Below are positions 21,962 through 32,852 of a stretch of DNA of 64,000 bases, in pieces. The notes under the pieces were generated by a model that ran no database searches, was not told the origin of the DNA, and worked only from the letters and a program-made list of their open reading frames with translations. The stretch is taken from positions 3,188,441 to 3,252,440 of the forward strand of contig BCKC01000001.1 in the NCBI GenBank assembly GCA_001600455.1. Direction: 5' to 3'. The DNA comes from Endocalyx cinctus (lineage: Eukaryota; Ascomycota; Sordariomycetes; Amphisphaeriales; Apiosporaceae). Numbering within the stretch: the stretch's first letter is position 1; each line of letters opens with the position of its first letter. A program made the translations under genes and the position numbers.

Positions 21962-22930
21962 GAATGTTCTTTTTTTTTAGTATGAGTAAAAAATGGTTTT
22001 CTATGTCTATGAGAGGATGATTCGAACGACGAGGATAAACTGTACCTATGTAGTTTTATTTAACATGTATTTTTTCTAACGATAGCTTAAACTTTGGAAA
22101 TTCTTCCAGCTTTGAAACTTATAATCCTTCTGCGATCAGGTAAAACCCCTTGTTTAACTAAGTACTTATCTACCGAAATTCTATCTTGGCATGTTCTGAT
22201 CTCGACTGTTTATCTTCGCACAATAGTTATACCAAAGCCCTAATGACGTTGCTGATGGAGGCATTTAAACTTCGGTGTCCAGCTTCTTTGATGTTTTGCC
22301 GGTCGGGGCTTGATATTTTTGGATATGGGAAAACGGGACGTTAATTTGACAGGTAAAATTACAAAGTGTTTGTACACTGTCGGTTTTTTCGCGAGAGGGG
22401 GTTGCTATCTTCGCATTGGTTCCTCGAGAACATTTCAAGTATTTCTATCTAAACTCATATTGTAGTCACAGATTCAGACAAGTATGCACTGTACTTCTTT
22501 TGAACAACGGATATATTGGCTCATCATTGTCAAGACTATGGTTTCTGCGAAAGTCAAAGAAGATGTGAAAGAAATTAGCACTATATACATAGTATTTGGG
22601 ACACAACAAAACCTTAGAATATCTTAGAATCAATGATCTTTGTTTGGCACTCCCCTAGACGATTTCTTTATGGTGCTGCATACACCCGTTCCGAAGACAA
22701 GGGCATTATTTCTGAACAAACGACTTTGACTGTAATATTTAGTAATTATAAATGTCCAAAAAAACACCAGTCACATATCCCGTTATTTCCTAGTTAAAGG
22801 ACGATTTCCTCTATCTACATTTTGAAGCTCAAGTATTTTATCTTAACCTTATTTGTCCCGAAGCTTCCTTAAAATTTCAGACGTACGTGGAAAATAACGT
22901 TAATTACTCGAGATACTATTATATTCCAAT
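21962..22930. other. Gene-free AT-rich spacer
   Basis: 970 bp between the SDR and the lactonase-fusion gene. An acceptor-like TTTCAG near 22880 might end a 5'-UTR intron of the latter. No other feature seen. Confidence 0.6.
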
Positions 22931-24382
22931 ATGTGTACGTGTGGTGGACATAATAGCGGGTTTCACGGTCAGGGGCCTTGTACTTGCGGTTGCGGCCAAG
23001 GTTGGGGCCAAGGTTGGCAGAATGGGTGGCCGCAGGTCCTCCCAATTCAACACGCCGCATACGGATGTCTCCCAATTCAACACGCCGCGTGTCAATGCGT
23101 GCCAATTCAACCCGCTACGTGTCGATGTATGCCAATTCAACCCGCTCCACAAGGATGTTGTCCTTGTACTTGTTCTTGTTGGCGAGTACAACCAAATACA
23201 GAACATATACAGACGATTAACCCTACTCATCCTACCGCTACTACAAGACTTTTTGTGGCAGGCCATGAAGGAAGCCTAACGACTTTGGAACTGAACATCG
23301 GCCGTGATGGACGTTATACTTTAGGGTTACTGGCAAGAAATCTCGACTGCGGCCCGAAACCGACATGGATAACTGTCGACTATGAGACACGAACTATCTA
23401 TTGCCTCAACGATGGACCGAATAGAAACTCGCTCCAAGGATTTATTAGCTCATTTACCATCAATAACGACGGTAGTCTCCAACTGATACAAAGGGAGGGA
23501 ACCCTTAGTCATCCCGTGAGCGCTGCTCTCTACAATAACGGTGGGGCACTTGCCGTAGCCCATTACAGAGGTAGCGGAGTGACTCAATGGAGTCTTGCTC
23601 AGGGCCATGCTCGGTTCATAAATGGCCAGAATTTCCGCTACACTCTCGATAGACCGGGACCGAATGCCGATCGCCAGGAGGCGCCCCATTGTCACGAGGT
23701 AGCGGTCGATCCTACCGGACAATACGTACTAGTCACCGATCTAGGCGCCGATATGGTCCGAGTCTACGCTCGCGAGGAGTTCGGCGACCTCGCTCCCAGG
23801 GCTCCGCTCCGCGTAGTTCCCGGGTCCGGGCCTCGGGACGCCGTGTTCTTCACCTCCCCCGCGGGCGCGACGTACTTGTTCGTCAACACCGAGCTGACCA
23901 ACGTCGTCACGGCGTACCACGTCACGTACCTGCCCGAGCGAGGAGGTCTGAGGTTCCGCCCCGTGTACGCGACCTCGACGTACGGGATTTACCGGCCGCC
24001 GGTCGGAGTGCAGGTTTCCGACATGGCGGTCTCGCCCGATAACCGCTTCCTCGTGATCGGCAACCGTAACAAGTCGGAGGTGGAAGTCGTGGCGCCCGCG
24101 GACGAGAACGGAAACCCGATCCCTCTGAACTCGCTGTCGACCTTCGCGATCAACGACGACGGCACGCTGACGTTCAGGCAGCTGGCCCCGGCCGGCGGAG
24201 CTTGGCCCCAGCAGTTCTCGATTAACCAGACGGGAGATCTTGTCGCCGTGGCGGTACAGAGAGAAGGCGTCGTGGCTATCTTGAGGCGCGATGTAGAGAC
24301 GGGGATGGTTGGAGACGTTGTTGCTAGGGCACAGATACAGGGTCGAGTCAATTGCGTCAAGTGGGATCAGAACTCTGGATAG
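22931..24382 (+). CDS. Lactonase-type seven-bladed propeller with N-terminal Cys-rich repeat domain
   Basis: A single-exon frame of 483 residues; ATG 22931 is the first in-frame start after a stop. Residues 1-85 hold 15 Cys, many as C-x-C (CTC, CGC, CQC, CRC, CTCSC). Four 10-residue repeats of the form x-P-I-Q-(H/P)-A-x-x-x-C occupy about 37-76, encoded by a 30-bp DNA repeat. From about residue 100 the protein matches the lactonase / 3-carboxymuconate cyclase propeller (6-phosphogluconolactonase fold): LFVAGHEGSL, EVAVDPTGQYVLVTDLGAD, SDMAVSPDNRFLVIGNR and a final blade. There is no signal peptide, so it is presumably intracellular. The Cys-rich part looks metallothionein-like and could bind metal. 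Function of the fusion is unknown. Confidence 0.88.
   Translation: MCTCGGHNSGFHGQGPCTCGCGQGWGQGWQNGWPQVLPIQHAAYGCLPIQHAACQCVPIQPATCRCMPIQPAPQGCCPCTCSCWRVQPNTEHIQTINPTHPTATTRLFVAGHEGSLTTLELNIGRDGRYTLGLLARNLDCGPKPTWITVDYETRTIYCLNDGPNRNSLQGFISSFTINNDGSLQLIQREGTLSHPVSAALYNNGGALAVAHYRGSGVTQWSLAQGHARFINGQNFRYTLDRPGPNADRQEAPHCHEVAVDPTGQYVLVTDLGADMVRVYAREEFGDLAPRAPLRVVPGSGPRDAVFFTSPAGATYLFVNTELTNVVTAYHVTYLPERGGLRFRPVYATSTYGIYRPPVGVQVSDMAVSPDNRFLVIGNRNKSEVEVVAPADENGNPIPLNSLSTFAINDDGTLTFRQLAPAGGAWPQQFSINQTGDLVAVAVQREGVVAILRRDVETGMVGDVVARAQIQGRVNCVKWDQNSG
23036..23158 (+). repeat. 30-bp coding tandem repeat (four copies)
   Basis: Four units beginning CCAATTCAAC(A/C)C at about 23041, 23071, 23101 and 23131. 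They encode the PIQ(H/P)A decapeptides. Because the unit is a multiple of three and lacks stops, other frames are open here too. Confidence 0.9.
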
Positions 24383-24679
24383 AGTACCTGCCAATGCCGA
24401 CTATTGAATGCATCCAAAAAGATCCTTTGATGCTGAAATATGACAAGAAATTTTTTTAGTTTCTAGAAATGTAACCAGTAATATATCTTGTTCGTTATTT
24501 GTATAACTATTTAAGAGGTGAGTTGAGTATTCACTTTTTAGATTTAGGGGCGTAATATGTTTTTTTTTTTTCATATTCAAAGAAGATTGATTTTAGGCCT
24601 GCATTCAACCCAAGCATTCCTATCCGCTGACTGGGTAGAGTTTACTAATACGGCATGCTAGTATCGGCGAAGCTGCAAC

Positions 24680-25675
24680 CTATAAATACGGTCGAAGAAC
24701 TTCTTGCGTATGATTCCAGACCTTTTCCAAAGCACTCTCTCGAAGCAAGGGCATAGCCTTCTTATTTGGAGTACAATCACATTTGTAATTAACAAGAAAT
24801 AGTCCATCCGCCGGCTTCTCCAGCGAATTTACACCTGCTTTACCGTTCCATGGCACTCCGCGGCCGCCAAAATAAGCGCTAGTACTTTGGAACAAGTATC
24901 TATGTCCGGAATCATCATGGCTTATTGCGAATAGTCGAATGAGAGGATCGAGAATAAGCCAGACAACCCAGCCGAGGAACGAGTTCGGATCCATTCCCCT
25001 TTTCACATTCCCCGTGCTGACCCACCCAGGCCAGGAATGGATGAATGTCACGTTGGGGTTGTCGTTGGAAAGCTTCTCGAGAGCCAGCGTGTTCAGCGTT
25101 ATGTATTGGGTCTGCGCCTTGATGCCGCTGAAACTGCCCGGCTTTTTCAGGTCTATATCGTCCAAATTGACGCTCGCCTTCTCCAGCCCACCGCCCAGAA
25201 CGCTGACGACCCTGGCCGCTTCCGATTTCTCCAGGAGGGGGAGAAGGTGCTGAATAAACAAGATTCGCGAGTAGTATTCCAGGCTCTGGGCGATCTCGAC
25301 GCCCTCGGAGGACTCCTCGCGGCCGCCCAAGGGCGCGTACCCGGCCGTGAGGAAGAGGAGGTCGACGCGGGACTCCTTGCTCTTGACGACGTCGCAGATC
25401 CGCTTCGTCTCCGCGAGGAGGGCGATCTCGCCTTCGGTCCAGATCACTTCGGCCTTGGGGTTGACGGCGCGCAGTTCCCGGATGAAGGCGCGCGCCCCCT
25501 CCTCGGCGCTCGCGCGCCCGATCAAGTAGATCCTCACGCTCGCGCCGGTCCCGACTAACGCCTTGATCGTGAATTTCCCGACGCCCGAGGTACCGCCGGC
25601 GAAGACGGCGACGCGTGGGGCCGTGGCGTCGTTGATAAGCTCATTGGAGGCTATTATTTCTTTCTGAGACACCAT
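24680..25675 (-). CDS. Short-chain dehydrogenase/reductase
   Basis: 331 residues from ATG 25675 (MVSQKEII) to TAG at 24682-24680; a longer frame would need a TTG start. The cofactor motif is GGTSGVG, followed by the LTAGYAPLGG segment that replaces NNAG. The catalytic region EYYSRILFIQ has Tyr but Arg rather than Lys four residues on. This variant is common in a fungal SDR subfamily frequently found near secondary-metabolism genes. The 5' half is very GC-rich, the 3' end much less so. It is cytosolic with no signal peptide. It converges on the lactonase-fusion gene with only 297 bp between the stops. Substrate not deducible. Confidence 0.88.
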   Translation of the reverse strand: MVSQKEIIASNELINDATAPRVAVFAGGTSGVGKFTIKALVGTGASVRIYLIGRASAEEGARAFIRELRAVNPKAEVIWTEGEIALLAETKRICDVVKSKESRVDLLFLTAGYAPLGGREESSEGVEIAQSLEYYSRILFIQHLLPLLEKSEAARVVSVLGGGLEKASVNLDDIDLKKPGSFSGIKAQTQYITLNTLALEKLSNDNPNVTFIHSWPGWVSTGNVKRGMDPNSFLGWVVWLILDPLIRLFAISHDDSGHRYLFQSTSAYFGGRGVPWNGKAGVNSLEKPADGLFLVNYKCDCTPNKKAMPLLRESALEKVWNHTQEVLRPYL

Positions 25676-26062
25676 TATTTTGGGAGTAATAGAAAACTGT
25701 CGAAAACTCAAGAGGTACTTTAAGTATTTAAAAGAAAGAATATCTGATTGTTTTTGTTTGTGACTGTTAAGGAAGTGAAAAGTATCTGAATCAGCTGTGG
25801 AGAACCGCGCCGCATTTCAGGCCATACTTTATATGCAGCTAAGGAGTATCTAGGCAGCCGGGGTATTCATCAGCTTGTCCCAGTCCTACAGGGGAGCATG
25901 GCTGCCTGAATCATGTCTCCGGCAAGATTTGGAGGATCTAGCCATGGGTTGATTTAAAGTGCTTGGTTATGTAGATTTAGAGAATATTTCTTAAAAGATA
26001 GGAACGTTCATATTTGATTCAATAATGAGTAATATAGAGTAGATTTCGAGATTCACAACGTG
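25676..26062. other. Spacer between tandem minus-strand genes
   Basis: 387 bp that should hold the promoter of the SDR and the 3' end of the MFS gene. No distinct motif recognised. Confidence 0.5.
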
Positions 26063-27788
26063 TTAATAAACGTATCTAAAGTTTGGCTTTTCCCAATCAG
26101 TCAGGTCCTCGAAGCTCTCAAGTGGCTCGATTGACTCATCGACTGGCCCATGCTTTGCATCTCGACGCTTGTTCTCCCACCTAGCGCCAACGAAGTATAG
26201 CAACATGATAGTTATGGCTGTAGCCTCAAATCCGAGAATCGAGTTGTAACCAGTTTGGTAGTAAGGTGCTTCCGAGGTCCGGAAAGTTTGAGGCGCGATT
26301 ATGTTAGCGACGCAGTATGCTAAGAACACCATGCTATTAACCGTAAGCTTTTTCGTGTGGCCTGATGTATTGGCCATAGGAAGCGATAGCGCGATTGCGT
26401 ACGGGCCCCAGAAGAAGTAGAAGAAGTAATACGCCGTTAAGAGTCCCCCCTTATTGTCGGAGGACAATTTCCGAATGACGATGGAACAGACGAGAGGGAC
26501 GACACAACATATCGCCGCGGAGATACAACGACTGTTTCGTATATACTTGGGGGGTAGGGAGAAAAGAATCGAAGCAAATGCTTGGATCACTCCGGTTGGC
26601 ATACCCAAAAGAACCGTTTGAAGCGTGCCGAACCCGAACCCGTTTACGATCTGCGCCGAGAAAGTATTCAACCCACCATTACTGACATTCATACATAAGA
26701 AGAAGAGTGTAATTGCCCAGCTTTTCCAATCCATGAGAGCCTCTTTCATTTGGTACCACTTGAATGTCTATAGAGCAGCATTAGTATTATTTGTCATGGC
26801 GGTAAGGTCAGCTTAGCGACTTGCCTTGTTTTCAATACCGGTATTATCAGCTCTTTTACGATCGATAGCAATAGCGGCCTCTCTTTCGGTGAGAAATCGG
26901 CCTTCCTCCGGTCGGTCTGGGAAAAAGAAGAACATCGAAACCGAAAAGAGGAGACTGATTCCGCCGAGGACAAGAAATAGGAGTCGCCAGGTGGCGATCG
27001 ACACGCCCGTGGCATTTCCGATGCCGTAGGATACGAGTCCGACATAAACCTAGAGAAATAATCAGCCACGATCATCCGCCGGGAATATTTTTTCCGTGGT
27101 GAAAAGAAGATTTCGGGAAAGTACGTACAGAGGCGAATGTAGAACTCCACAGCGCCACCCTAAGCGGCTGCTCTCCCTTGGTGTACCACATGGTCGTAAC
27201 GAACGTGAGGGCGGGAAGAGCAGGTGCTTCCAGCATTCCCATGATGAAGCGGAGCGTGGCGAGGCCGGCGAAGTTGTGTGTGGTGGCTAAGAGTAGGGTA
27301 ATAGTTGACCAGCCCATGCCGGTTACCGCAAGGAATTTACCAACAGGAAACTTTGCCAAGAGGGAGACCAGAGGGAATTCTGCTACTAGGTAACCAAAAT
27401 AAAATATAGATCCCACTATTTACAATTGATGTTAGTGAGTAAACGGCACCGTTTGCCTGCATGCCTAGAAGTATGGAAGAAGGTATTTCTCACCCCAACT
27501 ATACTGTTGGCCGACTAGGCCGGTGTCAATCTTCATGCCGTATAGGGCCGCGTTCGAGATGATGATCTTGTCGACAGCTGATAGTACAGCAAACCCCCAG
27601 AGATAGGGAAGGATACGCCAATCGATCTTTCGAAGCACTTTTCGAGCTTCAGCCTCGTCATATTCGACCAAGGAACCCGGCTCGGTAGCGGCGGCATATC
27701 TATCATCGGTTTTGTCGATGCTACCATTCTTATCGGCTTCTACATCGGCGACTTGCTCGCCAGTCTGCTTTGGTGGTAGCGAAGCCAT
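26063..27788 (-). CDS. MFS transporter, allantoate permease (Dal5/anion:cation symporter) family
   Basis: Four exons on the minus strand: 27788-27494, 27415-27129, 27049-26825 and 26767-26063, for 503 residues. All junctions agree in phase. The third intron uses a GC donor (AAG|GCAAGT) with a TATAG acceptor. The N-terminal block KIDWRILPYLWG leads into TM1, RFIMGMLEAPALPALT forms TM4-5, and the central loop has the typical FFPDRPEEGRFLTERE stretch. Relatives import allantoate, nicotinate, biotin-like acids or dipeptides across the plasma membrane; which of these applies is not visible. The acidic C-tail ends in a DLTDWEKPNFRYVY pattern usual for the family. Confidence 0.93.
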
Positions 27789-28509
27789 GATTTCAGCACG
27801 CCGTTCAACAGAGCCACTGAGGTGAACCGAAGGGCATGTGAGGTGAAGATGAGTCGACCTGTAAAAGGAGCATCGATCTCTATACTGGTAACTTATTTAA
27901 CTATGTACGGCATGAAGTACACGCGTAAATGCAAAATCACGTAGGCCTCATCACGAGATTTCGGAGATTTACCCACCGTGTCCGCCGTGGGTACCTCCAG
28001 GGCCGTTATTTACAGCTATCCATAGTCTTATCTGCATCGGGGGACGAGAGCCAGGCACTAATGATATTTCGGGGATTTACCCCCTTTGTCCGCTGTAAGT
28101 ATCTGTTATTACACTAACAGCTATCTATAGGCTTAACCATATTTCGGAGATTTACCCCCTATGTCCGCTGTGGGTACCTGCTGTAAACAACCACTTAGTG
28201 TATGGCTATCTACGTGGTATACCGTACGAACCTATCTCATTCTCGTCCCTGGCAGGGGAGTAGGGAACGAGACCTGGATAGATAGGTAGGTTGTGGCCAA
28301 GATAGCTCGTGCGCAAGCCCGTCATCACCAAAACCTACCAACTTCGCTTATATATATATATATATAATAAAAGATAATTCGTACGGTATTTATACTACTA
28401 GAAATGGAAAGATAGAGGCATTATACGAGTGGTTTCTCTTTATTTTTCAAGTATATTTTTAAATGGAAAAATGAGAAGAAAGTTCAAGATCGTATAGTGT
28501 GTTTTAGGG
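27789..28509. other. Spacer with tandem and inverted repeats
   Basis: Upstream of the MFS gene. It contains three diverged repeat units (27958-28215), a foldback around 28240-28262 (CTCGTCCCT / AGGGAACGAG), a short pair GGTAGGTT / AACCTACC near 28286-28339, and a TA run near 28349-28367. Confidence 0.6.
27958..28215 (+). repeat. Diverged direct repeats, three units of about 70-75 bp
   Basis: Units start with ATTTCGG(A/G)GATTTACCC at 27958, 28066 and 28141. They continue with TGTCCGC(C/T)GTGGGTACCT or close variants and end with GGCTATCTA-like sequence. Similarity along the whole unit shows duplication rather than chance. Confidence 0.75.
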
Positions 28510-28773
28510 TAGTGGGAGGGGGGGTTCTTCCTCTACGTCTTGTTTCCCGGGGATGGGTCCTTCCCATCTACCGGCGAGATCGCGCGTGTGCTTTTGGATG
28601 AATACGATTTGCGGGTAGTTAGAGGAAGCTTGTTCACGATTACCGATGATACTAGACCACGGTCGAACGCTTATCTGCGTGGTGCGCGGCTATGTTGGGT
28701 ATGGCATGAGGAAGACATTCTTGCCGAGGGCATTGAGCGTTTGGCAGCAGTACTGAAGCAACTGAAGAGGTAG
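28510..28773 (+). pseudogene. C-terminal relic of a PLP-dependent aminotransferase
   Basis: The frame reads GGFFLYVLFP, then EYDLRVVRGSLFTI, then RLCWVWHEEDILAEGIERL and a stop at 28771-28773. These three blocks match the conserved end of fungal class I/II aminotransferases: the GG-F-W/Y core, the loop before the final strand and the R-L-x-x-x-W-x-E-E-D helix. The rest of the enzyme, including the PLP-binding lysine, is absent. An in-frame stop lies just upstream and there is no ATG. It is a truncated, nonfunctional remnant. Confidence 0.7.
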
Positions 28774-29032
28774 GATTTTATATATGATTTAGTGCTTTCG
28801 GGAAAGAAAGTGGTTCCTGGTAGGTACTGAAAAAATGTACTCGTTCGGTAACGATATGTGGCGAAGAGTGTGGTGGGGGAGACAAAAGCCACCTTACGAT
28901 ATACGGGTCAGCATCCCGAGCATGAAACCCTGAAGATGAAAAATAATACGGCGAGTACGACATAAAAGTTATACTAAACAAATGCAATCTCGCAATTTGA
29001 TATTAATATATACGACATAGTTTTATTTCTTC

Positions 29033-31115
29033 CTAGCCACCCTGAGTCTTCCAGTCATAAGCTTTCTCATAAGCGTATCCCAGCTCAAGCAATTTATGGT
29101 CGCAGTGCAGTCCGCCAACTAGTTGTACAGCAACCGGGAGCGAGGCATTGGGGTCGCCACCGGTCATATCCGGTCGAAATCCGGTAGGTAAACTCATGGC
29201 AGGATGCCCCGTTAGATTAAACTGTAACGTGTTGAGCGTCTGCCCGAATGTGGATGACAATGTCTCCCAAGGAGAGGCTGTATCTCTATCAAATAAAGGT
29301 GGTGCCGTGAAAGGCACTGCTGGAAGTAATAAGGCGTCGTAGACCTTCAGTTGTTCCTCATACTCATCCTTGACTATAGTATTGAGCTGTTAGCTTCATT
29401 CAAAATAGGAGGCGGGTCCAAGATATCAAGTATAGTGCTGGGATAGTGTGGAGAATAGGTAGGTACTTACGCTTTATCGATAGATTCATAGCTTTCTGGT
29501 ATAGGAACGGGTATCTTTCTTTCTCTAAAACACCGTTAATCAATTCATTCCGCATCGCGATGGGTATTCGATCCCATTTTTCTTGCGTCCAAGGTAGGAG
29601 GCTCATCATGAAACCCAAGGGGTAATAACAACGCCTGCCCATGGGATTTCCAGAAGCGAGACTCGTCAACGACTGCCGACATACGGCGACCCAGAGCGAC
29701 CGTCCGGTATCGTGCCAGGGGATCGAGATCTCGTCGAGGGTGGCACCGAGGTCCTCAAACTGTCGGCCTGCTCTGTACACTTCCTCCTTCATCGCATCGT
29801 TCATGAACGGCGCATTTATTGCTTCTTTCAGGATCGCGACCTTCTTCCCTGTCAGCGGCTTTTCAGGATCTGTCTCGGTGGCTGCTTGATACCAGTTCTT
29901 CAGGTCTTTCGAGTATTTGACATCACCGTGTCGCTGCGCCCCGATCTGTCGATCGTCGATCCCGTCGTATCCGGCGATCACCTCGAGCATCACCGCCGCG
30001 TCCCACACCGTCTTACACATGGGCCCTACGTGGTCCAGGACAGCTTCGGCCGCGCACACACCCGTATACGGGACGATACCGTGCGTAGGCTTGAGGCCGA
30101 CGAGCCCGCAGAACGCCGCGGGGACCCTGATGGAGCCACCCTGGTCCGCGCCGAGCCCCATATCGACCCGTACGCTAGCTATTTCGCTCGTTTCGGTATC
30201 ATCCTCGCACTGACCGTTCTTGGGATTGCCGACTAGGGCGCCCACGCCGCTCGACGAACCTCCGGCAGAATACCCGTAGGCCCAGGGGTTATATACCGGT
30301 CCGATAGAGGCCGTGTTACTGACCGTTGCCGTGCTCATGGCCTCGCACGTGGCCGTGCCTATTATTCGGCCGCCGGCGTCCATAATCCGCGTTACGACGG
30401 TGGCGTCGCATTTCGGAATCCATGGTTCCATGGCGTCGGTGCCGTATACCTGGGGAACCTCGGCCACAGCAATATTGTCTTTCAGCACAATATTCTTTCC
30501 CGCCAGAAGTTTCTCACTACCGCCTTCCTCGCCAGCTTTTTCCTCATCATCGGCCCCTACGTCAAACCGGTCTGGTATCCAGAAACATCCTATGTTAGTA
30601 ATTTCTTTTACTAGAACAGAGCCTAGAAAATTTTTCGAACCATAGGCTTCAGGGACTTACTATCGTCGAAATGTTAGCTAATACTCAGGAGTAGAGAAAA
30701 AAAAGAAGTTCAAAAATTAAAATGAAAAATAAAAGTGAAGGGAGGAAATAACGCCATGGGATGGTTCCGCACGTACCACGACCAGGCGTTTCCGAAAATA
30801 TTCTCATCTCTCCGAACTTTGCAGATATCCTTACGCGGATACCGCCGCGTGTCCACAGGTAGGTCGTAGTCCGGCAACGCGGTGAGCTCCTCGAATGTCT
30901 CATACGCGGCCGCTAGGAGGGTGCGGTGCGCCTCGACTTCATCAGGATCTACTCGGAAGCCGAGCTTAGCCGCGGCGGCGTGAACATCTTCTGCTGTGAT
31001 TGGGTTGTCACTAAGTAAATACGTTGGGTTTTAATGAGAAATGCCGAGATCTAATCGGGGAGAAAGTGAGTGTTTTGTTTTCTTACGACGAGACATGCGA
31101 TGAGATAATCGACAT
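29033..31115 (-). CDS. Amidase signature family enzyme; exon 2/3 junction unresolved
   Basis: Exons on the minus strand: 31115-31087 (start MSIISSHVSS), 31010-30777, 30589-29471 and 29373-29033. All carry clear amidase sequence. The Ser-cisSer-Lys triad is visible: Lys in VLKDNIAV, cis-Ser in GGSSSG and nucleophile Ser in GADQGGSIRVP. Exon 2 has LGFRVDPDEVEAHRTLL and GNAWSW, typical of this fungal subfamily. Exon 2 ends in phase 2 at a GTACGT donor, while exon 3 needs phase 1. The intervening 187 bp gives no stop-free small exon, so either a frame break or an unusual splice exists. Such enzymes hydrolyse amides to acid and ammonia; substrate unknown. Confidence 0.8.
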
Positions 31116-32852
31116 ATTTGATATACACAAATATTGTACTCATACGCATAGTATTGATGAGATCCCCCCGAAAAGAACTACACGGCCGAAAAAAAAAAAT
31201 TCTAACTGTTCTGGGGTATATTTCTCGCCTCACCTGAGGACCCTGAAGTTGTTTTTAAGGTTCTGTGCTCGATTAATTGGGGTTGCTTTTGAGTCTAGCG
31301 ACGTCCCCTTGACGATTAATTCCGAAGGATTTAAGCCTAATAATACGTGGGAATGGCCTAGATACCATAGAATTATTTCCCAAATAGCGGTGGGTATTGC
31401 TCATTTGGGGTCCCACATCATCAGCTGCGATTACGATCGCTTTTTGAGTTAAACAGGTTTAGTTTGGGTTGCCGTCGGCCTTTTCGTAATAATCTAAAGG
31501 ATTCGTTACAATGACTTGCTAGGTTAAGGCATCTACCTTTTTTTTTTTTTCTCTCTCTTTTTTATTTTTATTTTTTCTATTGTCCTTCTCTCTAAAGCTC
31601 TAGCGTATCACTGTTTGTATCTTATTCTATTAGATAACATGATACTGTATATGTCATGGAGAGGTATCATGACTCGTTTGTCGGGTTTGGCCGTTATTCT
31701 AGTACAGGCCCGCTCGTTGTCGTTGGTATTACATATAAAATTAGGATCCATACTTGAAAATCAGACACCTATTAGACCTGGAACTTCTGGTGGGAGGGCC
31801 TGAGCGCGGAGCGTGGACTAGGGGTGGAAGGAGGAATGGGGGCCCTCAGCTCCTTATCGGACAAGAAACTTTTAAGGGTCGCCAACTTTCCTCCCAATGC
31901 ATATATAACCTGCAGACATCTCATGTCAGATTCCGCCCTCTTTTCTTGGCTGAAGAACCAGCTAAGGGTCGTCATATCGATTCGAAAATGTCGGATTAGT
32001 CCAAGGAGAGCAAAACCTGGAGTTTACGCATTTGGATATGATGTTGGCATTCTATACCGATGCCACAATAATTTCCTTTCGGAAAATTCACGAAATCCAG
32101 CAATGAGGCGCACGTTGACAGCTGGGCGGAATGATTCGCGGGGAACGAGCGGAAGAAGCGGAAGGTTGGAGAAGAATCCCGGATTCCATGTTATGCAATA
32201 AACTAGCATGTCACAGTAAGCGTTCTTTGGATCGCATAAGAATGAAAGTAGCGGTCGACAACCTGATATTGGATTTCTAGAAAAGAACAAACTAAGAAGT
32301 TGCAAACATTCTCTCTTCCTGAGATCTTAACGAATTTTGCCAGACAGGACGATCGACTCTCCAAGGAATCAAAGAACTCGTCATGAGCAGACGAAATCTT
32401 TTCAATGAGCGTGAAGGGTCCACTAACATCGCTGCTTTGGATTTTTAGCTTGGCAATCAGATCTTGAATTCAAATCTACACAGAAATGAGAAATGGACAA
32501 ATTTGATCTGAGCGTTACCGATACTCCAAATGTAATGACTCCGGGTTATTTTACGGCGATTTGTTACGCCATTCCGGGGGTATGCTGTGTAACATTTGTG
32601 ACTCTATGTCGGGGAAAGGGTGGGGGTGGGGGTTCCGGAGTACAATGTCTTGAATGAACCATACTCACATCAATCAAATCAGTGCATAAGACAAACTGAA
32701 TGTAACACGACAAATCCCTTTTTTTACATTTTCATATCCTGAGAGTATACACTTTGAAGCGGAAGCTTGCATATGCATAATCAGATTATCAAGATTGTTT
32801 TACCCAGGTTACCCAACGTTGAAAGCGGCTAGAATTATCCGAATCCTGCAAG
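31116..32852. other. Gene-free spacer with a G-rich tract
   Basis: 1.7 kb between divergent amidase and fumarylacetoacetase genes. It contains a CT/T-rich stretch near 31541-31575 and a G-quadruplex-like run (32611-32632). On the minus strand, a stop-free but ATG-less frame of about 80 codons ends near 32213. No intact gene recognised. Confidence 0.55.
32611..32632 (+). promoter_or_regulatory. Potential G-quadruplex upstream of the fumarylacetoacetase gene
   Basis: Four G runs (4, 3, 5 and 5 G) with loops of one or three bases fit the standard G4 pattern. It lies about 220 bp before the ATG at 32853. Confidence 0.45.

Noticed and set aside
31772..32305. Overlapping frames on both strands considered as a gene
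   Set aside because: No consistent splice structure or domain.
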